64,000 bases of DNA from Dactylis glomerata (GCA_007115705.1 QXEO01001043.1:124001-188000), one strand, 5' to 3'. Shown: positions 46,669 to 59,129, numbered from the stretch's first letter. Notes: generated by a model from the sequence alone, not told the origin. Numbers and translations are program-made.

Positions 46669-47873
46669 GGGTGCGTTTGGTTCAGATTTTCCAACCAGCT
46701 TCCAGGCAAAATAAGTCAGACGCTAACCAAAGGGAAATTTTACCGCAACAGATTCTCGAACGCAGGTGATTCCGGTAGTAGTACAATTTTGACAGCGGCC
46801 CGAGCCCTGCTTCCATCGCGTTGCGTTCGAAGAAGTTGGTCGAAATATCCCACCATGCCACCGATAAGTGGCGTACCGGTTCGATTCTTTTCCATCCGTC
46901 CCCGCGTGACCCCTTCTTCATCTCTGAGCGATAAGACAACGCCGCCCTCCTCTCGCTGATCCTTCACGCATACGCATGCCGCAGATCCTCTAACCTTACG
47001 CGGTTACGCCCCATGTCCACGCGTATCCTAGCGCCACCCGCAGGTCTCCACCTGGTTCACTCCTCCGTCCCTCTGTGAGCACTGCAAGCCTCTTCCTGTC
47101 GCTTCTCCGTGCTCATGCCAGCTCCCTGCTTGGAGGAGGACGCCATGTGTGATCCGTACAGAAAACCCCCTGTTGAAGCCTGGAGAGAAAGTTTATGCAG
47201 GACACGATCTACTCTGCCCGGCATCCTCCTGGAGTTAGAGAAAGTTTCTGTAGGACACGATCTACTCTGCCCGGCATCCTCATGGAGTTCTAGGACCAGC
47301 GGTCAGCAAAAGGCGAGCACCTCATAGCGAGAAAACGAGCTCATCTGCTGCTGCCGGCCGAAAGAAGGGTCGCGCTGGCCGCTGAGGCATCAGCCATGTA
47401 ACGCGGGGATCAAGTAGTTTCCGGGTACAGGAAGAGTAGAGATAGTAGCATACAGCCATACAGTACGGATACACCAAGGTGCCGAATGGAGATGATCGAT
47501 TTGGTTAGTGTACTGCTTTATTAGAGCGCTGAGTTCTAATATTTGATCATACGTGTTCAATAATACGTAGTTATTCAATTATTTGGTGCAAATTTCTATT
47601 TTAAATAATAGCAACCTTAAATCATAATAATTTCTTATCAAAATGGCTTGTAAAAATGTTGTACAATCCCGTGTTTACGGTCAAATGATCTTGTATAAGC
47701 TATCTCCCCGAGTCTAGGGGTGTACTATATAAATCCCAGGAAATCCACAGTTTCACAGTTGTTTTAACCAAACAACTTTTAGATTAGCCACAGTTCTCAG
47801 CTCACAGTAGATTTTCTACAGTTCACAGCTCACAGTAGCTTTTTTGAAATCCACGGCTGAACCAAACACACCC
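46669..47873. mobile_element. Tourist-like (PIF/Harbinger) element, 1.2 kb, with cargo
   Basis: Starts GGGTGCGTTTGGTTC and ends GAACCAAACACACCC, a 15-bp terminal inverted repeat with one mismatch, flanked by TTA on both sides (46666-46668 and 47874-47876). At 1205 bp it is longer than a usual Tourist MITE. The terminal 150 bp are of the usual AT-rich Tourist kind ('ttcacagctcacagtag'), while 46780-47400 is GC-richer and looks foreign to it. No transposase is encoded. Confidence 0.8.
47185..47290. repeat. 53-bp tandem duplication inside the Tourist-like element
   Basis: Two adjacent 53-bp units, each starting GAGAAAGTTT and containing GGACACGATCTACTCTGCCC, with three mismatches. Confidence 0.8.
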
Positions 47874-48339
47874 TTAGGATTACAAGCATGACCGCATGTA
47901 CGGTCTAATTTAACTGAATTATTTCTTCCGTGACATATGCGCCGTACAGCAGTTAAGAATAATCTTATGCTACTTGCTTTTTCATCATCGATCCGCGTAT
48001 TTGCTAACGGTTAATCGACCAATTCTCTACTGGCAAGAGCAGGTAGCGATTGACTGCTTCTCCTGATTCCACAACTGATGATAAGTTCATCCTTCGCAGA
48101 CAGACACTTGTCTGTTGTTCCAGTGCAAGCTCTACCAGCTACTGCACAAAGACGATCCGCATCGGCATCAGCCTGTTGTTTCTTTCGCCGAGACCGCCTC
48201 GCGATCACCGTACAAATGACGCACGGCATCTTGTCGCTTCCGGTAGGATGCGTGGGATGGAATTTGCAGCAGTGGATTCCTCGGCGAGGACAAAGATAAT
48301 CAACTGAAAGTCTGAAACTACATGCTGCTTCGGCTGTCG

Positions 48340-48347
48340 TATAAATA
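48340..48347 (+). promoter_or_regulatory. TATA box of the CesA-like gene
   Basis: TATAAATA 88 bases before the start codon, a good plant TATA box. Transcription would start near 48370, leaving a 5' UTR of about 55-60 bases. The GC-richer stretch 48050-48330 just upstream is the likely proximal promoter. Confidence 0.65.
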
Positions 48348-48427
48348 GCTCTGTTGGCCTTAGCGTCCAAGACTATGATAGTTAGTGTGACAATCTTCCT
48401 GTGATTGTGCTCCGATCGGCCTTTGAG

Positions 48428-51400
48428 ATGGACGACATGAGCCTGCAGAAAGCGCCTCCGAACACCCCGGAGCCGGAGCTCCGTGCACCTTCAGAAAGGT
48501 AAGGGACATCCCCAGACGCCGTTCAGTTTCAGACTTTCAGTGCGTGGTAATTCTGCTTGATCCCTGCATCAGTCGTACTGTTTCTTTCCATCAAATCTCC
48601 GCGTTCCGGATATACAGAACCAGAAAAATATAGCCATGCTACGCTCTCCCGGAGTCCCGGTTCAGATAAGCATTGCAATTCACGAACAGATCACTTGCAA
48701 GTGACAAATGGAAGTCTATATTTGCACGATCCAATGCGTTAACACGTCCGTGTTGGTGCAAAAATCACAGTGCTCAATCATGTTTCCCCCCCGTGGTTTT
48801 TGTAGTGGCGACGACGATGACGAGCCTCCTCCTCCGGAGCCTTTCAACAGCAAGGTGCCCATGCCGTCCACCGGACTCAACCTGTACCGCGCGGCCGTGG
48901 TGCTCCGTGCCGTATTCCTCGCGCTCTTCCTCCGGTATCGCGTCACCCACCCGGTGCACGACGCGTACGGCCTGTGGCTCACCTCCGTCGCCTGCGAATC
49001 CTGGCTCGCCCTCTCATGGCTCGCCGGCCAGCTCACGAAGCTCTCCCCGGCCAACCGCGCCACGCACCTCCACGTGCTCGAGAAGGAGGAGAAGGACGGC
49101 AACAAGCTGGCGAGCGTGGACGTGTTCGTGAGCGCGGCGGACGCGGCCAGGGAGCCGCCGCTGGCGACGGCGAACACGGTGCTGTCCGTGCTCGCGGCGG
49201 ACTACCCCGCGGGGAGGCTTGCCTGCTACGTCTCCGACGACGGCGCGGACATGCTGCTATTCGAGGCGCTCACCGAGACGGCGCGGCTCGCGCGGAGGTG
49301 GGTCCCGTTCTGCCGCGCGCACGGCGTGGAGCCGAGGGCCCCCGAGCCCTACTTCGCCCGCGGCGTGGACTACCTCCGGGACAAGGTCGCGCCGTCCTTC
49401 GTCAGGGAGCGGCGCGCCATGAAGAGGGAGTACGAGGAGTTCAAGGTGCGGATGAACTACCTCGCCGCCAAGGCGCGCAAGGTGCCGGAGGATGGGTGGG
49501 TCATGTCGGACGGCACGCCGTGGCCCGGGAACGACCCGAGGGACCATCCTGCCATGATACAGGCGCTTCTTGGCCACGCCGCCGATGATGGCCGTGACGG
49601 CGAGGGGAGCGACGTGCAGCTACCTCGGCTCTTCTACGTGTCGCGCGAGAAGCGGCCCGCGTTCCGGCATCACGGGAAAGCCGGCGCCATGAACGCATTG
49701 GTTCGTACGTTCGACCATGTCGTGCACACCTGTCGTACTACATACTTCCATTTTCCACTGCATCGTTTTGTTCGTCAGTTGCAGTGCTCCCCTGAACTTG
49801 ACAATTGTTTCTGTCAGCTCCGGGTGTCCGCCGTGCTGACAAATGGCGCCTACGTGCTCAATCTGAACTACGACCATTACGTCAACAACAGCAAAGCACT
49901 GAGGGAAGCAATGTGTTTCCTGATGGATCCGGTGGCAGGGAACAGGACATGCTTCGTCCAATTCCCTCTGCGGCCGGCTGTCGCCGCTGCAGATGACGCA
50001 GATCCATGGGCGAGCCGCGACTCCGTCTTCTTCGATGTAAGGAATTCCGAGCATGCCCACAACCTGTGGAATGCGACCTCGTCCGTTGATCACGCTAACT
50101 TTGGTGTTTTTCAATGGTTTGGTTCAGATCGATATGAAATGTTTGGACGGCATCCAGGGCCCGGTCTACGCCGGCTCCGGGTGCTGCTTCAACCGGAAGG
50201 CGCTGTACGGGTTCGACCCCGCGGTCGCTGACGACGCCGACGACCTGGAGACCGGCCGTCGAAGGTGGTGCTGTTTCGGGGCGAGAGAGAGGCGAAAGCT
50301 GAGGCTGAAGAGGACAATGTCCGTCGTCCCGTTGCTGGACTCTGAAGACGACGACGAGGAAACCGAGCGGGCAAAGAGGCGGAGGCTGCGTTCGTATCAA
50401 AGCGCGCTGGAGCGCCACTTCGGCCTGTCCCCGGCGTTCATCGCCTCGGCGTTCGGGGAGCACGGCTCGCAGTCGCAGCAGCCCGCGGCCATGGCGGCGT
50501 CTCCTCTCCTCAAGGACGCCATCATCAACGTCGTCAGCAGCGCGTACGAGGAGCGCACGCGATGGGGCAAAGAGGTGACTATAGTTTCCTGTCGAGTGAG
50601 TCCCACGTGCTCTGGAGATCTGATTTGACGTTGCCGGTCTCGTGCATGCAGTTCGGGTGGATTTATGGCGCCGGCGCCGGTGTCGGGACGGGATTCAGGA
50701 TGCACGCGCGAGGGTGGGCGTCGGCGTACTGCATGCCGGCGCGGCCCGCGTTCAGGACCTACGCGGCACGCAGCCCCTCGGAGATGCTCGCCCGCGCGTC
50801 GCGGCGGGCGGCGGCGGCCATGGGGACCCTGCTCAGCCGGCACTGCCCCGCCTGGGCCGGCGTCGGCCGCGGCATCAGGCCGCTGCAGCGGCTGGCATAC
50901 ACGAACCATGTCGCGTACCCGCTCGCCTCCCTCCCGCTCACCGTCTACTGCGCGCTCTCGGCTGTCTGCCTCCTCGCCGGCAAGTCCATCTTCCCCGACG
51001 ACGTGGGCTACGACGCCGGGGTCCTGCTCGTCCTGCTGCTGTCCTCGGTGATCGCGTCCGTGGCGCTGGAGCTCAAGTGGAGCGGGGTGTCTCTTCGGGC
51101 GTGGTGGCAGGACGAGAAGCTCTGGGTGGTCATCGGCACGTCGGCCGGCCTCGCCGCCGTGTTCCAGGGGATCTTTACGGCGTGCACCGGCATCCACGTC
51201 GGTTTCTCGACGGACACGACGACGCCGGTCGAAGAGGAAGAGGAGGAGTCGACGACGCAGAACGCGACGCGGTCGGTGCGGTGGAGCAACCTGCTCGTGC
51301 CACCGATCAGCGTGCTGCTGGGCAACCTCGCCGGAGTGGTAGTGGCGGTCTCGTACGGGGTGGACCACGGGTACGAGTCATGGAGCCCGCTCTTCTGGAG

Positions 51401-51590
51401 ACTGCTCTTCGCCGCCTGGGTGGTGGCGCACCTGCAGGGGTTCCTCAGGGGACTCCTTGCGCGATGGGAGCGGGCGCCGACCATCGCCGTCCTCTGGTCG
51501 GTACTCTTCGTCTCCATCATGTCGCTGCTCTGGGTCAATATCCAGACGTACTATGCGCCGGCGGCGGCCGCCTATCAGCCGATTTTCTGA
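48428..51590 (+). CDS. CESA11: CesA-like (CESA11 group) protein lacking catalytic motifs
   Basis: Membrane glycosyltransferase-2 protein of the plant cellulose synthase family. Exons by eye: 48428-48498, 48806-49700, 49818-50036, 50128-50574 and 50652-51590, all GT-AG and in frame, 856 residues. There is no RING zinc finger. Two membrane helices (about residues 40-100) precede the loop with SDDGAD (D168, D169), the plant-conserved region (VPFCRAHGVEPRAPEPYF to TPWPGNDPRDHP) and HHGKAGAMNA; about six helices follow at 610-850. The usual DCDHY is LNYDHY (Asn339 for the first Asp), the TED block is replaced by GAGAGVGTGF (residues 550-559) and QVLRW is RASRR. It therefore probably does not synthesise glucan. 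Similar in size to rice OsCESA11, which as I recall also neighbours a HY5 gene. A CslD or other Csl assignment is less likely. Confidence 0.85.
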
Positions 51591-53171
51591 AGCAACTCGG
51601 AAAAGGATTGTTAGTTGGGCTTCGCTTTCCCAGTGCCTTGCTGCGTTTAGGCCGGGTACACGCAAATCCCAGAAGGCCTTATTACACGGCGAGGCCCAAA
51701 TTTGTGCATTTGTACCAGTGTGCCCATATTTGTGGGGCAGAAAAAATGTATATGGGAGTTCACATATTCACATGCTGTAGCATTTCGAGATAATAGCATG
51801 TAGGGTGTAAATGAATAGGATAATTTTCACAATGAAATTGGCTTCGAATCTGTTATAATATATTCATGTCCGACTATAAAGAATCTGGTAGATAAGAATA
51901 TCCGATTCTAAAGTGGTACCCTGAATACAATAGGATATGCATGGTAGAGCAAATAGCATGTGATTATGGATTATCTAAAAATTAATGAGGATTATTCAAA
52001 AGTTTTAGCCATATAATTTGATTTTTTTATCAAAAGGTGAGGTCAGTATCAAAGGGTTAGTAGTTACTGAGTCCATTTAGCCAGCATGTCTAGCTCTAAA
52101 TTTTTACCACCAGTATATTGTTGGTTGTAATGTTTAGTTTATATGTATACCATCTCTTAAGTGCTTGAGTTCATGTTTCTATGTTATTAACTAATTGATT
52201 CTTGGAATGTTGTATGGTTAAATCACTATCAAATTTTGCAAGAACTATAACTATTTTCCCATGAGAATATTTATCCTACAGTACTTTTTTTGTTTTCTAG
52301 CTGCCCCTTTTCGATTCAAGTACGTTGTTTGTATGTATGCATTCGAATCCGCAAGGGTTGTTTGTTTAGATTTTTGGTAAGGTCTGCAAATCCCATAAGG
52401 GCTTATTACACTATGAGGCCCAATTTTGTGCATTTGTACTTGAGTACCCATCAAAGGGAAGTGCTCTACCGGCATGAAAATACTAGCCGCCTTTCGAGAC
52501 ATGCATTTAGGTGAGCAAAACCCAGAGATTTGATCATCACCACAAAAATGTTTTGCACATTGATTTTTTTTTGTATATGTAACCTCTGTTTGAAATATAT
52601 TTTTTCGTAGTCAGTAAAATCATGAAAAGGGACTGCGAACATTTTGAAGGTGTCCATGTGACAAAACAAAAAATATATGGAATAGTTCGCCATTTACTGC
52701 AACAAACATTTTCGAAGTCACTATTTGCAACATTTTGAACAGGGCCATGTAGAAAAACAATAAGTTTGCAACAAAATCCATGTTTTAGCAAAAACGAAGT
52801 TCTAATATGATCATTGCTATTAAAAGTATAATGAAGTATTGCAAGCAAATAACATCTAACAAGCATAGTATGAAGTAGATAACATAGGCCGATCAAGATT
52901 ATTAAAACAATAAAATGTATGCACTAAATTATAGTTAATTATATGAACAATGTTGCAAACTTGTGTGCAAGTGAAGTGCATGTGTAAGGCCTATATTGGT
53001 CTAGAAAGATTTGTAAAAGACAATGGTTTGTTGACTCGGAAAGAAGTAGGTATGTCCCTTCGTAGAGTGAAGCAAAGGATTAATCATCTCCCAGTGCTTT
53101 AACTTAAGAATAGAAATAAAAAAAGTTGAGAGGTGGATGCTTACTTCAACAGTTCCACAACAAAAGGCTCA
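51591..53171. other. Intergenic DNA downstream of the CesA-like gene
   Basis: AT-rich. A 55-bp unit with 'gcttattacac' and 'tttgtgcatttgtac' occurs twice, at 51661-51714 and 52385-52439, about 85 percent alike. 52500-52900 is a degraded repeat rich in 'tgcaaca' strings. 53040-53130 ('cccttcgtagagtgaagcaa') resembles, with many changes, the 3' internal region of the Gypsy elements in this window. No gene seen. Confidence 0.5.
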
Positions 53172-54508
53172 TTTGGGCATCTCGAGCGGCCTGACCCATT
53201 CAGACACCTTTTGTGTCCATTTTGGTCCGTTTGGGTTGGGCCGTAGACATGTTTTTGACAGATTTCTCGTCCATGCATGTTTGCGTACCCTAGAGGCCCG
53301 ACGTATATGGTATGTGCATGTTGTTTTACTTCTTTTCCCCTATTTCACCAAATATGGAAATGTTGTGATCAAAATAACTAGAATAGTGTACATTGAAATT
53401 AACATCAAAGTTCACAATAAAAGTAATCCAATGAATAAAAAGCAACATAGTTCATAAGTAACAAATAAAATGAGATAAGACGGCTAATCGTGGTCTGTCA
53501 ATGCCACTGATGCTCAATCAAATCCACCTGAAGTTGGTTGTGACTATCTTGATCATGAATCATATGGTGCACATGGGGGAACTCGTCCCATGATGCAGGC
53601 CCTGCCTTAGGCTTAACCAACTCACCCTGAAATTTCCATCCTTGGTCATGGAGCTCTTCATCGTGCTCATCCTCAACGATTATGTTGTGCATGATCGGAC
53701 AAGCAACCATCAACTTCCAAGTGATGTGGTGGATCCATGTTCTAGTAGGGTGAAAAACAATAGCCCACCGTGATTGGAGGGTACCAAATGCCTGCTCTAC
53801 ATTCTTCCTACAAGCCTCTTTTTATTTGGCAAACTTCTTTTTTTTCTCTTTTGTAGGATCACGGATGGTCTTCACAAGTGTAGACTAGTCAGGATAGATG
53901 CCATAAGCTAGATAGTAGCACTTGTTGTATTTATGGCCATTCAACTCGTACTGAACCGCTCGATCATTGACATTCAAAAGCCAAGAGAATACCTATCAGA
54001 GAGCGCTGGAGCATGTTGATGTCATTGCAGACCTGCCATGCGAAATAAAGAGTGTAGTTCCTATGATGCAACGACCTCAAGAATCATAGTACATCCCTCT
54101 GCATGCCCGCTATATCGTCCATGCCATGCAAAAGGGCAGTTCTTCCACTCCTAATGCATACAATCTATGCTTCTAATCATCCCTAGAAACCCCCTTGCTT
54201 CATTGATCAACAATAGGCGAGCAGTGTCATCCTCATTTAGCTCTCTCATATAAATCTCGCTAAAAATCCAATCATGGCTTTGCAAAACATGCGCGTCGAT
54301 TCAAGGCATGTGGTATCGCTCAACCGTAGGTACTCATCAATAAGATCATCGGCAACTCAATATGCAAGCATGCAAATAGTTGCAGAACATTTTTGGTACG
54401 AAGTAAAGCCAATCTTACATGGGGCATCGGGCTTGCATGTGAAGTACAAGTCGCAGTCCCTCACGCCTTGCATAATTTTCAAGAACAAAGTTTGTGACAT
54501 TCGATAGT
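53172..54508 (-). mobile_element. PIF/Harbinger transposon, truncated
   Basis: A GGGCATCTCGAGCGGC string at 53174-53189 resembles a terminal inverted repeat of Triticeae Harbinger elements. It is followed by a minus-strand transposase pseudogene. The other end is missing because the LTR element at 54509 is inserted in or joined to the 5' part of the transposase gene. No TSD can be read. Confidence 0.6.
53498..54508 (-). pseudogene. Harbinger transposase (plant HARBI1-like), broken
   Basis: DDE nuclease of the PIF/Harbinger family. In minus-strand order the family blocks are: MSQTLFLKIMQGVRDCDLYF and GFTSYQKCSATICMLAY (54500-54360), TARLLLINEARGFLGMIRSIDCMH (54235-54160), EWKNCPFAWHGRYSGHAEGC (about 54155-54095), LNGHKYNKCYYLAYGIYPD (about 53950-53895), AFGTLQSRWAIVFHPTRTW (about 53800-53740) and MVACPIMHNIIVEDEHDEEL (53713-53650), ending at 53498. 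At least six stops or shifts break it, among them stops at the positions of Trp in HWEWK and of the conserved Trp in PDWST. The N-terminus is missing. Clearly dead. Confidence 0.85.
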
Positions 54509-56342
54509 GATACGTCTCAAGCGTATCTATAATTTTTGATGCTCCATGCTTGTTTATACACCATTTGCTTTGTGTTTTGTTACACTTTGTGGCATTTTTA
54601 CGCATTTTCTGGAACTAACCTACTAACGAGATGCCACAGTGCCAGTCCTTGTTTTCTGCTGTTTTTGTGTTTCAGAAAAGCTACACAGGAAATATTCTCA
54701 GAATTGGACGAAACAAAAGTCGAACCTCCTATTTTTACCGAAGCTTCATGAAGACCGAAGATGAGACGGAGGGGGGCCAAGGTCCAGCCACACCATAGGG
54801 TGGCGCGGCCCAGCCCCTGGCCGCGCCACCAGGTGGTGAGGCCACCTGGCCCACCTCCTGACGCTGCCCTTTCGCCTATAAATTCCCCTCGACGAAAAAA
54901 ACCTAAAGGACAGATCGCTTTTCCTCGAAACATACTGCAAGCCGCTGCCATCGTTGAAGCGAGATCGGGAGGATCCAGGAGCTCTTCCCGGCACCCTGCC
55001 GGAGAGGGGAATCCCTGCCGGAGGCCTTCTCCACCACCATGGTCGCCTCCGGAGTGATGTGTGAGCAGTCTACCTTGGACTACGGGTCCATAACAGTAGC
55101 TAGATGGTTGTCTTCTCCACCATGTGCTTCATGTTTAGATCTTGTGAGCTGCCCTACATGATCAAGATCATCTTGGTGTAATTCTACATGTTGTGTTTGT
55201 TGGGATCCGATGAGTATTGGTACTATGTCAAGTTGATGTGCTGAATTATATATCTTTATGTTATCTCTATGTTGTTTATGATCTTGCATGCTCTCCGTTG
55301 CTAGTAGATATCTTGGCCGAGTAGATGCTAGTGACTCCAAGAGGGAGTATTTATGCTCGATAGTTGGGTTCATGCCTCTAGTAATCTGGGGGAGTGACAT
55401 AAACCTCTAAGGTTGTAGATGTGTTGTTGCCACTAGGGAGAAAACAACATTCTTGTGTCCAAGGACATTTTCTTTGTTTACTTTACGCACTTTGCTTAAT
55501 GCAGTTATCCGTTGTTCGCAACTTAATACCCGATGGTTGCTCGGACGACATCTGGAGGGTGGATTATTAGTCATAGATGCAGTTGGATTATGGTCTATGT
55601 ATTTTGTCGTAATGCCCAGAGTGAATCTCATAGTGATCCTCATGACATATGTACGTTATCTTTATTCTATCAATTGCCCAACTGTAATTTGTTTACCCAG
55701 CATGTTGTTATTTATCTTATGGAGAGACACCAGTAGTGAACTGTGGACCCCGGTCCAATTTCCTTTACATTGCTATACCGTTTACTTTTAGTCGCACTGT
55801 TTACTTTTACTTGCATACTATTACCTTTTACCACTCGATATGCTTAATCCTTTGTTTACAGCAAACCGGTGAGATTGACAACCTCGTCGTAAGTTGGGGC
55901 AAAGTACTTGGTTGTGTTGTGTGCAGGTTCCACGTTGCTGCTAGTGAAAAGCCATGCGCCAGCATTTTCTGGCGCCATTGTCTGGAGCGTCGCGAAGCTA
56001 GCAAGCATCACCTTCAGAAGTTTGGCTTTCTCCTACTGGTTCGATAATCCTTGGTTTCACAACTGAGGGAAACTTGCTGCTGTGCTCCTCATACCTTCCT
56101 CTTGGGGTTCCCAGCTGGGTGCTTAACACGCACTATCAAGCATTTTTCGGGCGCTGTTGCCGGGGAGAAAGAAGATTTCTGCAAGGGGAGTCTCTCACGC
56201 TCAATCTTTTACTTGGTTTTGTTCTTCTTTATTTTATTTTTGCTTGCATATTTTTATCAAAAATACAAAAAAATTAGTTCCTTTATAGTTGCTTTTACTT
56301 GTTTGCTTTTAGTTTTGCTAGAATGGGTACTCCTGAGAACAC
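54509..56342 (+). mobile_element. Gypsy 5' LTR plus 204 bp internal stub, forward
   Basis: 54509-56138 is a 1630-bp LTR in sense orientation, starting TGATACGTCTC and ending CACTATCA. It has a GC-rich hairpin at 54789-54838 and a TATAAAT box at 54877. Ten bases after it a primer site GGGCGCTGTTGCCGGGGA (56149-56166) matches the tRNA-Asp type at 16 of 18 positions. Only 204 bp of internal DNA follow before another LTR of the same superfamily begins at 56343, which may be nested in it. The 3' part is not in the window. Confidence 0.8.
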
Positions 56343-56585
56343 TGATACGTCCCAAACGTATCCATAATTTTTGATGCTTCACGCTTGTTTTTACACCATT
56401 TGCTTAGTGTTTTGTTACACTTCGTGGCATTTTTATGCATTTTCCGGAACTAACCTATTAACGAGATGCCACAGTGCCAGTTCCCTGTTTTCTGCTGTTT
56501 TTGTGTTTCAGAAAAGTTACACAGGAAATCTTCTCGGAATTGGACGAAACAAAAGCCAAACATCCAGAAATTCACCGAAGCTTCT

Positions 56586-57857
56586 GGAGAACCGAAGAGG
56601 AGACGGAGTGGGTCCACGAGGGGCCCACACAATAGGGCGGCATGGCCTAGGGCTAGGCCGCTCCCCCTATGTGTGTGGCCGCCTCGGTCCACTTCTGATG
56701 ATGCCCCTTCGCCTATAAAGACCCCCCGACGGGAAAAACCTAAAGACCCGATCACTTTTCCAGAAACACATCACGATCCGCCGCCGTCGTCGACCCGAGA
56801 TCGGGAGGGTCCAGAAGCTCTTCCCGGCACCCTGCCGGAGAGGGGAATCGCCACCGAAGGTCTTCTTCATCGCCATGCTTGCCTCCGGCGCGATGAGTAA
56901 GTAGTCTACCTTGGACTATGGGTCCATAGCAGTAGCTAGATGGTTGTCTTCTCCACCATGTGCTTCATGTTTAGATCTCATGAGCTGCCTTACATGATCG
57001 AGATCACTTTTATGTAATTCTACATGTTGTGTTTGTTGGGATCCGATGAATATTGGTGTTATGATTGAGTTGATGTGCTGAATATTATCTTATGTTATCT
57101 CTATGTTGTTTATGATCTTGCATGCTCTCCGTTGTTAGTAGCTATCTTGGCCAAGTAGATACTAGTGACTCCAAGAGGGGGTATTTATGCTCGATAGTTG
57201 GGTTCATGCCTCTATTTAATCTGGGGGAGTGACAGAAACCTCTAAGGTTATAGATATGCTGTTGCCACTAGGGGGAAAACAACATTCATATGCTCAAGGG
57301 CATATGCTTTGTTTACATTACACACTTTGCTTAATGCAGTTATCTGTTGTTCGCAACTTAATACTTGTGGAGTTCTCGGATTGATTCGCCACAAGTGAAT
57401 TATTAGTCATAGATGCAGTTGGATGGCGGTCTATGTATCTTGTTGTAATGCCCAGAGTAAATCTCATAGTGATCCTCTCGACATATCCACGTTGTCTTTA
57501 TTCTATCAATTGCTCAACTGTAATTTGTTTACCCAGCATGTGTTATTTTATCTTATGGAGAGACACCGCTAGTGAACTGTGGACCCCGGTCCTATTTCCT
57601 TTATATTGCTATCACCTGTTTACTTTACTCGCACTGTTTACTTTACTCGCATACTACTATTGCTTTCCACTCGATAAGCTCATACCCTTTGTTTTAAGCA
57701 AACCGGTGAGATTGACAACCTCATCGTAAGTTGGGAACAAAGTATTTAGTTGTGTTGTGTGCAGGTTCCACGTTGCTACTAGTTGAAGATGCGCTAACAA
57801 GAAATCGTTAATGTTGCCCTTGTTGAAGTGTCGCTAGGCTAGCAAGCATCACCTTCC
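56586..57857 (+). repeat. LTR tandem unit 1 (1272 bp)
   Basis: Begins GGAGAACCGAAGAGGAGACG. Includes a GC-rich hairpin (56626-56675), a TATAAAG box at 56714-56720 and most of the LTR. It ends in GCATCACCTTCC, joined directly to unit 2. Confidence 0.92.
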
Positions 57858-59129
57858 GGAGAACTGAAGAGGAGACGGAGTGGGGCCACGAGGGGCCCAC
57901 ACAATAGGGCGGCGTGGCCGAGGGCTAGGCCACGCCCCCTATGTGTGTGGCCGCCTCGGTCCACTTCTGATGATGCCCCTTCGCCTATAAAGACCCCCCG
58001 ACGGGAAAAACCTAAACACCCAATCACTTTTCCAAAACACATCGTGATCCGCTGCCGCCATCGACCCGAAGATCGGGAGGGTCTAGAACCTCTTCCCGGC
58101 ACCCTGCCGGGGAGGGGAATCGCCACCGAAGGTCTTCTTCATCGCCATCCTTGCCTCCGGCGCGATGAGTGAGTAGTCTACCTTGGACTATGGGTCCATA
58201 GCAGTAGCTAGATGGTTGTCTTCTCCACCATGTGCTTCATGTTTAGATCTCGTGAGCTGCCTTACATGATCGAGATCACCGTTATGTAGTTCTACATGTT
58301 GTGTTTGTTGGGATCCGATGAATATTGGTGTTATGATTGAGTTGATGTGCTGAATTTTATCTTATGTTATCTCTATGTTGTTTATGATCTTGCATGCTCT
58401 CCGTTGTTAGTAGCTATCTTGGCCGAGTAGATACTAGTGACTCCAAGAGGGGGTATTTATGCTCGATAGTTGGGTTCATGCCTCTATTTAATCTGGGGGA
58501 GTGACAGAAACCTCTAAGGTTATAGATATGCTGTTGCCACTAGGGGGAAAACAACATTCATATGCTCAAGGGCATATGCTTTGTTTACATTACACACTAT
58601 GCTTAATGCAGTTATCTGTTGTTCGCAACTTAATACTTGTGGAGTTCTCGGATTGATTCGCCACAAGTGAATTATTAGTCATAGATGCAGTTGGATGGCG
58701 ATCTATGTATCTTGTTGTAATGCCCAGAGTAAATCTCATAGTGATCCTCTCGACATATGCACGTTGTCTTTATTCTATCAATTGCTCAACTGTAATTTGT
58801 TTACCCAGCATGTGTTATTTTATCTTATGGAGAGACACCGCTAGTGAACTGTGGACCCCGGTCCTATTTCCTTTATATTGCTATCACCTGTTTACTTTAC
58901 TCACACTGTTTACTTTACTCGCATACTACTATTGCTTTCCACTCGATAAGCTCATACCCTTTGTTTTAAGCAAACCGGTGAGATTGACAACCTCATCGTA
59001 AGTTGGGAACAAAGTATTTAGTTGTGTTGTGTGCAGGTTCCACGTTGCTACTAGTTGAAGATGCGCTAACAAGAAATCGTTAACGGCGCCCTTGTTCAAG
59101 TGTCGCTAGGCTAGCAAGCATCACCTTCC
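57858..59129 (+). repeat. LTR tandem unit 2 (1272 bp)
   Basis: Same length as unit 1 and, by eye, 97-99 percent alike. TATAAAG at 57986-57992. It has the same end piece (near 'gttgaagatgcgctaacaag') as unit 1. Confidence 0.92.

Noticed and set aside
48708..48806. Starting the CesA-like protein at 48708 in the open frame of exon 2
   Set aside because: The in-frame sequence before 48806 is unlike any CesA N-terminus; a TATA box, ATG at 48428 and good splice sites give a better start.
49701..49817. Treating the open 117-base stretch as coding in the CesA-like gene
   Set aside because: It has no stop and keeps frame, but it interrupts the conserved KAGAMNAL-RVSAVLTNG block and is bounded by GT and CAG, so it is an intron.
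48428..51590. Classification as CslF, CslH or CslJ glucan synthase
   Set aside because: The plant-conserved region, the KAGAMNA to LTNG block and the GIQGPVY region follow CesA proteins more closely than Csl groups F, H or J.
48974..51793. Long alternative frames and antisense frames across the CesA-like gene
   Set aside because: Shadows of a GC-rich coding region; only the called frame matches the family.
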